Assembly (NCBI GenBank): GCA_036011785.1
Contig: DASCOB010000113.1
Span: 1-7,399, forward strand
Direction: 5' to 3'
DNA: 7,399 nucleotides
DNA from: CAJWGI01 sp036011785
Lineage (GTDB): Bacteria > Chloroflexota > Anaerolineae > Anaerolineales > UBA11657
Positions within the stretch are counted from its first letter, which is position 1; every line of letters begins with the position of its first letter. The notes under the pieces were generated by a model. It was not told the origin of the DNA. It searched no databases and worked only from the letters and a program-made list of their open reading frames with translations. This document shows, in pieces, positions 4,761 to 7,399 of the stretch. Made by a program: the position numbers and the translations under genes.

Positions 4761-5588
4761 GTGAAACGATGCGAAACCGCCATCGCCGTACTGGTGTTGC
4801 TGTCATTCCTCGCGGGCGCGGCCCTTTACCCCCGCCTTCCGGAACAGATGGCGTCTCACTGGAACGCGCAGGGTCAGGTTGACGACTATCTTCCCCGCTT
4901 CTGGGGCGTGTTTCTGCTGCCGCTCGTGCTCACCGCGCTGTGGTTGCTATTCGTGGCCATCCCGCGCATCGACCCGCTCCGCGAAAACATCGCTGCTTTC
5001 CGCAGGCATTACGACCGGCTGGTGCTGGTCATCACCCTTTTCATGCTAGCCGTTTACGCGCACACGCTGTTGTGGAGCCTGGGCATCCAGCTTGGCACAA
5101 ACTACCTGATGAGCGCGCTGACCGGGCTATTGTTGTTCTTCGTTGGGGTAACGCTACAGCACGCAAAAAGGAACTGGTTTGTGGGCATCCGCACGCCCTG
5201 GACGCTGAGCAGCGACATCGTCTGGCAAAAGACGCACCGCCTAGGCGCGAGGCTCTTCAAACTGACCGGATTGCTGGCGCTGCTCGGCCTGCTGCTGCCG
5301 GCATTCGCGATTTACCTAGTGCTCGTACCGGTTGTGACGGCATCGATTGTCATAGTGGTGTATTCGTATTTCTGCTACCAAGCAATGGAAATGGAGTGGT
5401 GGCTCAATCCGCGCCGCGGGCGTTGCGGTCCTCGATTGCCTGCCGGTAGAGCGCCTGATAGCGGCGCCCGGCTGCCGCCCACGAGAAATCCTGTGCCATG
5501 CCGCGACGTTGCATCCCCCGCCAGAATGATCGGTCTTCGAAGCGCGTCAGCGCGCGCCTTAGGGCAGCGCGCAGCGCCCGCAGCGTGA
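4761..5588 (+). CDS. SdpI/DUF1648-family membrane protein
   Basis: A 275-codon ORF whose first ~215 residues are an SdpI-family protein. Residues 7-24 form the first membrane helix, followed by the DUF1648 signature LPEQMASHWNAQGQVDDY (26-43). Further helices lie at about 48-67, 87-108, 115-132, 167-188 and 190-205. The SdpI signature is at 136-166 (KRNWFVGIRTPWTLSS...VWQKTHRLGARLF). Known: SdpI is the immunity and signal-transduction protein against the SdpC toxin in Bacillus; most homologues have unknown roles. The start must be GTG 4761, because an in-frame TAA lies at 4749-4751 and the next ATG would remove the first helix. The SD (AGGA, 3-base spacing) is poor and the promoter implies a leaderless message. 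Odd: the last ~60 residues are Arg/Pro/Ala-rich, unlike the family, and overlap the 3' end of glgA antisense by 185 bases, so the true stop may have been lost by a frameshift near 5400. Confidence 0.8.
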   Translation: MKRCETAIAVLVLLSFLAGAALYPRLPEQMASHWNAQGQVDDYLPRFWGVFLLPLVLTALWLLFVAIPRIDPLRENIAAFRRHYDRLVLVITLFMLAVYAHTLLWSLGIQLGTNYLMSALTGLLLFFVGVTLQHAKRNWFVGIRTPWTLSSDIVWQKTHRLGARLFKLTGLLALLGLLLPAFAIYLVLVPVVTASIVIVVYSYFCYQAMEMEWWLNPRRGRCGPRLPAGRAPDSGARLPPTRNPVPCRDVASPARMIGLRSASARALGQRAAPAA

Positions 5589-6843
5589 ACGCGTCAAACA
5601 CGAAGCCGGTTCCGCCGGCAGGGTCAACGTCGCAATCCGTCACCGTGTCGCGCAGCCCGCCCGTGGCGCGCACCAGCGGCACAGCGCCGTAGCGCAGCGC
5701 AATCATCTGCACCAACCCGCACGGCTCATAGCGCGAGGGAACCAGCATCATATCCGCCCCGCCATAAATGCGCCGCGCAAAGCCTTCATCAAAACGGAAG
5801 TTCAACGCCACCCGCTCCGGGAAATCAGCGGCCAGTTGCTGCAGTGCGGCTTGGATGCTCGCATCTCCACTACCCAGCACTACTAGCCCGGCCTCGCTCT
5901 CCCGCAGCACCGCCGGCAGCGCCCGCGCCAGCAAATCCAAGCCTTTTTGGTGGTCTAGCCGGGAGACCACGCCTAGCAGCGGCGCCGGCCCAACCGGAAG
6001 AGCGGTCTCTTGTTGCAGTGCACGCTTGTTTGCCTCACGCGCAGGCAGCGTTTCTGCAGTGAAGTTTCGCGCCAGCGCGCTGTCTGTCGCTGCATCCCAG
6101 CGCTGATAATCAATGCCATTGAGAATCCCGCTCAGTCTCCTCGCGCGCGCCAAAAGTAACGGGTGCAGCCCCGCGCCGTGCTCCTGCGTAAGAATCTCTT
6201 TCGCGTAAGTGGGACTGACCGCGTTAATCCGGTCGGCGGAGCGGATGGCCAGCGCCAACAGCCCCGCGCGCGCCCAGGTGGGTACACGATTGTCGGTGGT
6301 CGGCTTCAGGCTGCCCCGCGCAAGCGCCTCCGCAGCTTCGTTGTATTGATAAACCATGTTATGGATCGTGAGCACCCGTGCCGTCTCTCGCCAGAAGGGC
6401 TCCGCGCCCGCCGCCTGTTGCAGCCAGTGCAGCGCCGCGCCCGGATGCGCGTCGTGCACGTGCACCACATCCGGCTGAAACCCCAGCGCATGCGCGTGCT
6501 GCATCGCCGCTAGCGCGAAGAAGACGGATCTTCGCTTATCAATCGCTGCGTTCTGCGTGTACACGCTTTCACCCGGCGCGATGGGCCAGCCGCCTATCAG
6601 ATGACAGGGGGTCCCTTCGATTGCCGTCTCTATGCAGCTTGATTTCACCTTAACCCGGCCCCATCTGACTGACAGCACGGACTGTGAATCCCCGGCTGCC
6701 GATATGAAGCCGTAATGCGGAAGCGCGATGCGCACATCATGTCCCAACGCACGCAGCTCCGCCGAAATTCCCCCGACTACGTCCCCCAGCCCGCCCACCT
6801 TCACAAGCGGGGCGGCCTCTGCCGCAAGCATAAGGACTTTCAT
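5404..6843 (-). CDS. glgA: Glycogen (starch) synthase, ADP-glucose type
   Basis: A 479-residue, full-length GT5-family glycogen synthase (E. coli GlgA is 477). It transfers glucose from ADP-glucose to the non-reducing end of alpha-1,4-glucan in the cytoplasm. Motifs in order: KVGGLGD (15-21, the KxGGL nucleotide-sugar motif), LPHYG (41-45), VHVHDAHPG (127-135), LTIHNMVYQ (158-166), VSPTYAKEI (209-217), GILNGID (239-245), SRLDHQKGLDLL (294-305), PSRYEPCGLVQ (369-379, with E373 the expected catalytic-site Glu) and TGGLRDTV (394-401). All expected key residues are present. It starts at ATG 6843 with only a weak SD (AAGAAA) and ends in TGA. No glgB, glgC or glgP is visible nearby. Its 3' end overlaps the ORF of the convergent SdpI-like gene. 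It lies 92 bases after the MR/MLE enzyme on the same strand; a shared transcript is possible because no clear promoter is visible between them. Confidence 0.96.
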   Translation of the reverse strand: MKVLMLAAEAAPLVKVGGLGDVVGGISAELRALGHDVRIALPHYGFISAAGDSQSVLSVRWGRVKVKSSCIETAIEGTPCHLIGGWPIAPGESVYTQNAAIDKRRSVFFALAAMQHAHALGFQPDVVHVHDAHPGAALHWLQQAAGAEPFWRETARVLTIHNMVYQYNEAAEALARGSLKPTTDNRVPTWARAGLLALAIRSADRINAVSPTYAKEILTQEHGAGLHPLLLARARRLSGILNGIDYQRWDAATDSALARNFTAETLPAREANKRALQQETALPVGPAPLLGVVSRLDHQKGLDLLARALPAVLRESEAGLVVLGSGDASIQAALQQLAADFPERVALNFRFDEGFARRIYGGADMMLVPSRYEPCGLVQMIALRYGAVPLVRATGGLRDTVTDCDVDPAGGTGFVFDAFTLRALRAALRRALTRFEDRSFWRGMQRRGMAQDFSWAAAGRRYQALYRQAIEDRNARGAD

Positions 6844-6884
6844 TTTCTTGTTCTGCTATGAACAACCTGCTGGGCACTATGGTC

Positions 6885-6908
6885 AGGCGTAACGAGCTAA
6901 CTACGCCT
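6885..6908. repeat. Inverted repeat between the MR/MLE gene and glgA
   Basis: AGGCGTA (6885-6891) and TACGCCT (6902-6908) form a perfect 7-bp stem with a 10-base loop in the 92-base gap. No T-run follows on either strand, so it is not a standard intrinsic terminator. It could be an operator, an mRNA processing hairpin or a weak terminator. Confidence 0.35.
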
Positions 6909-6935
6909 TGCGCCTGTACCTCGGCAGCGACAATC

Positions 6936-7399
6936 TCACTCCACCGGCCTTTCCAACATGGCAAGGTTCAACTTCTCCCCGTTATAGGGATGACGAGCCG
7001 CGACCTCTTCGTCCAGCTCAACTCCCAAACCGGGTTCAGTAGGCGGCAGTATGTATCCCTCCTCCCAGCGAATTGGCTTTTTCAGGATTTGCGCATGGAA
7101 GCCGTCCCATGTCTCAATGCTCTCTTGAATCAGGAAATTAGGGCTGCAAAGGCCAATCTGAATGTTGGCCGCTCCCTCAATTGGCCCACAATACAGATGC
7201 GGCGCAATCTGCGCGTAGTGTGCTTCAGCCATACCCGCGATCTTCTTTGCCTCCAAGATTCCACCGACACTGCCCAGCGCGAACTGCAGGATGCTGGCAG
7301 CCTTCCGCTCGAGAACCTGCGCAAACTCGTACTTGGTTGTTAGCCGCTCGCCGGTTGCAATCGGGATGGAAGTCATGGCAGCAACGCGCGCCATCGCAT
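6936..7399 (-). CDS. Mandelate racemase/muconate lactonizing-type enzyme (C-terminal part)
   Basis: The C-terminal ~154 codons of an enolase-superfamily enzyme of the MR/MLE group, closest in feel to sugar-acid dehydratases such as galactonate dehydratase. The gene begins beyond position 7399, and the ATG at 7394 is only an internal codon. Seen: MARVAAMTSIPIATGERLTT with the TGER Glu of the barrel, IAPHLYCGPIEGAANIQI with the expected active-site His region (PHxxxGP), CSPNFLIQESIE and the C-terminal capping segment with EEGYILPPTEPGLGVELDE. Known: these enzymes abstract a proton alpha to a carboxylate using Mg2+ held by acidic residues on earlier strands, which lie outside the window, so the substrate cannot be assigned. 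The C-terminus is complete and ends in TGA. It sits on the same strand as glgA. Confidence 0.88.
   Translation of the reverse strand, partial: AMARVAAMTSIPIATGERLTTKYEFAQVLERKAASILQFALGSVGGILEAKKIAGMAEAHYAQIAPHLYCGPIEGAANIQIGLCSPNFLIQESIETWDGFHAQILKKPIRWEEGYILPPTEPGLGVELDEEVAARHPYNGEKLNLAMLERPVE

Noticed and set aside
1..7399. CRISPR arrays, tRNA or rRNA genes, insertion sequences
   Set aside because: No spaced direct repeats, tRNA-like cloverleaf, rRNA segments, transposase motifs or terminal inverted repeats were seen by eye.

Overview
The window comes from a bacterium, probably one that makes selenoproteins. The phylum cannot be fixed from sequence alone. The mix of genes (GlgA of the ADP-glucose type, SdpI/DUF1648, YwiC-like, an enolase-superfamily enzyme, IorAB) would suit Chloroflexota, but a sulfur-metabolising proteobacterium is also possible. 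All genes lie on the minus strand except the SdpI-like gene. Base composition is uneven: positions 1 to about 2000 (iorBA) are clearly A+T-richer than the G+C-rich stretch from about 2000 to 6840.

Layout from left to right. Positions 1-1815 hold a partial molybdenum hydroxylase large subunit with a Tat signal (IorB-like) and its two-cluster 2Fe-2S subunit (IorA-like), joined by a TAATG overlap. Positions 2015-3676 hold a compact four-gene minus-strand operon read in the order DsrE-like, OsmC-like, TusA, DsrE2-like. Positions 3858-4703 hold a YwiC-like membrane protein, divergent from an SdpI-like membrane protein (4761-5588, plus strand). Glycogen synthase (5404-6843) follows and overlaps the SdpI tail antisense. 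The C-terminal part of an enolase-superfamily (MR/MLE) enzyme runs off the right edge.

The main discovery is in the 2015-3676 operon. The first two genes each look broken by one in-frame TGA. In both, the TGA lies exactly where Cys homologues carry a conserved redox cysteine: the second Cys of a CxxC motif in the DsrE-like protein (giving C74-x-x-U77) and the active-site Cys of the OsmC-like protein (U68). The reading frame continues with full family similarity to the expected C-terminus. A hairpin follows each TGA at SECIS distance. The OsmC hairpin fits the bacterial SECIS pattern well (7-bp stem, GGA loop, extra lower stem). I therefore annotate two selenoproteins rather than two pseudogenes. 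With TusA and DsrE2 they form a putative persulfide (or selenium) relay and peroxide/thiol redox module.

TGA is also a normal stop here (dsrE2, glgA, the MR/MLE gene and the DsrE selenoprotein's own end), so this is context-dependent recoding and not genome-wide reassignment.
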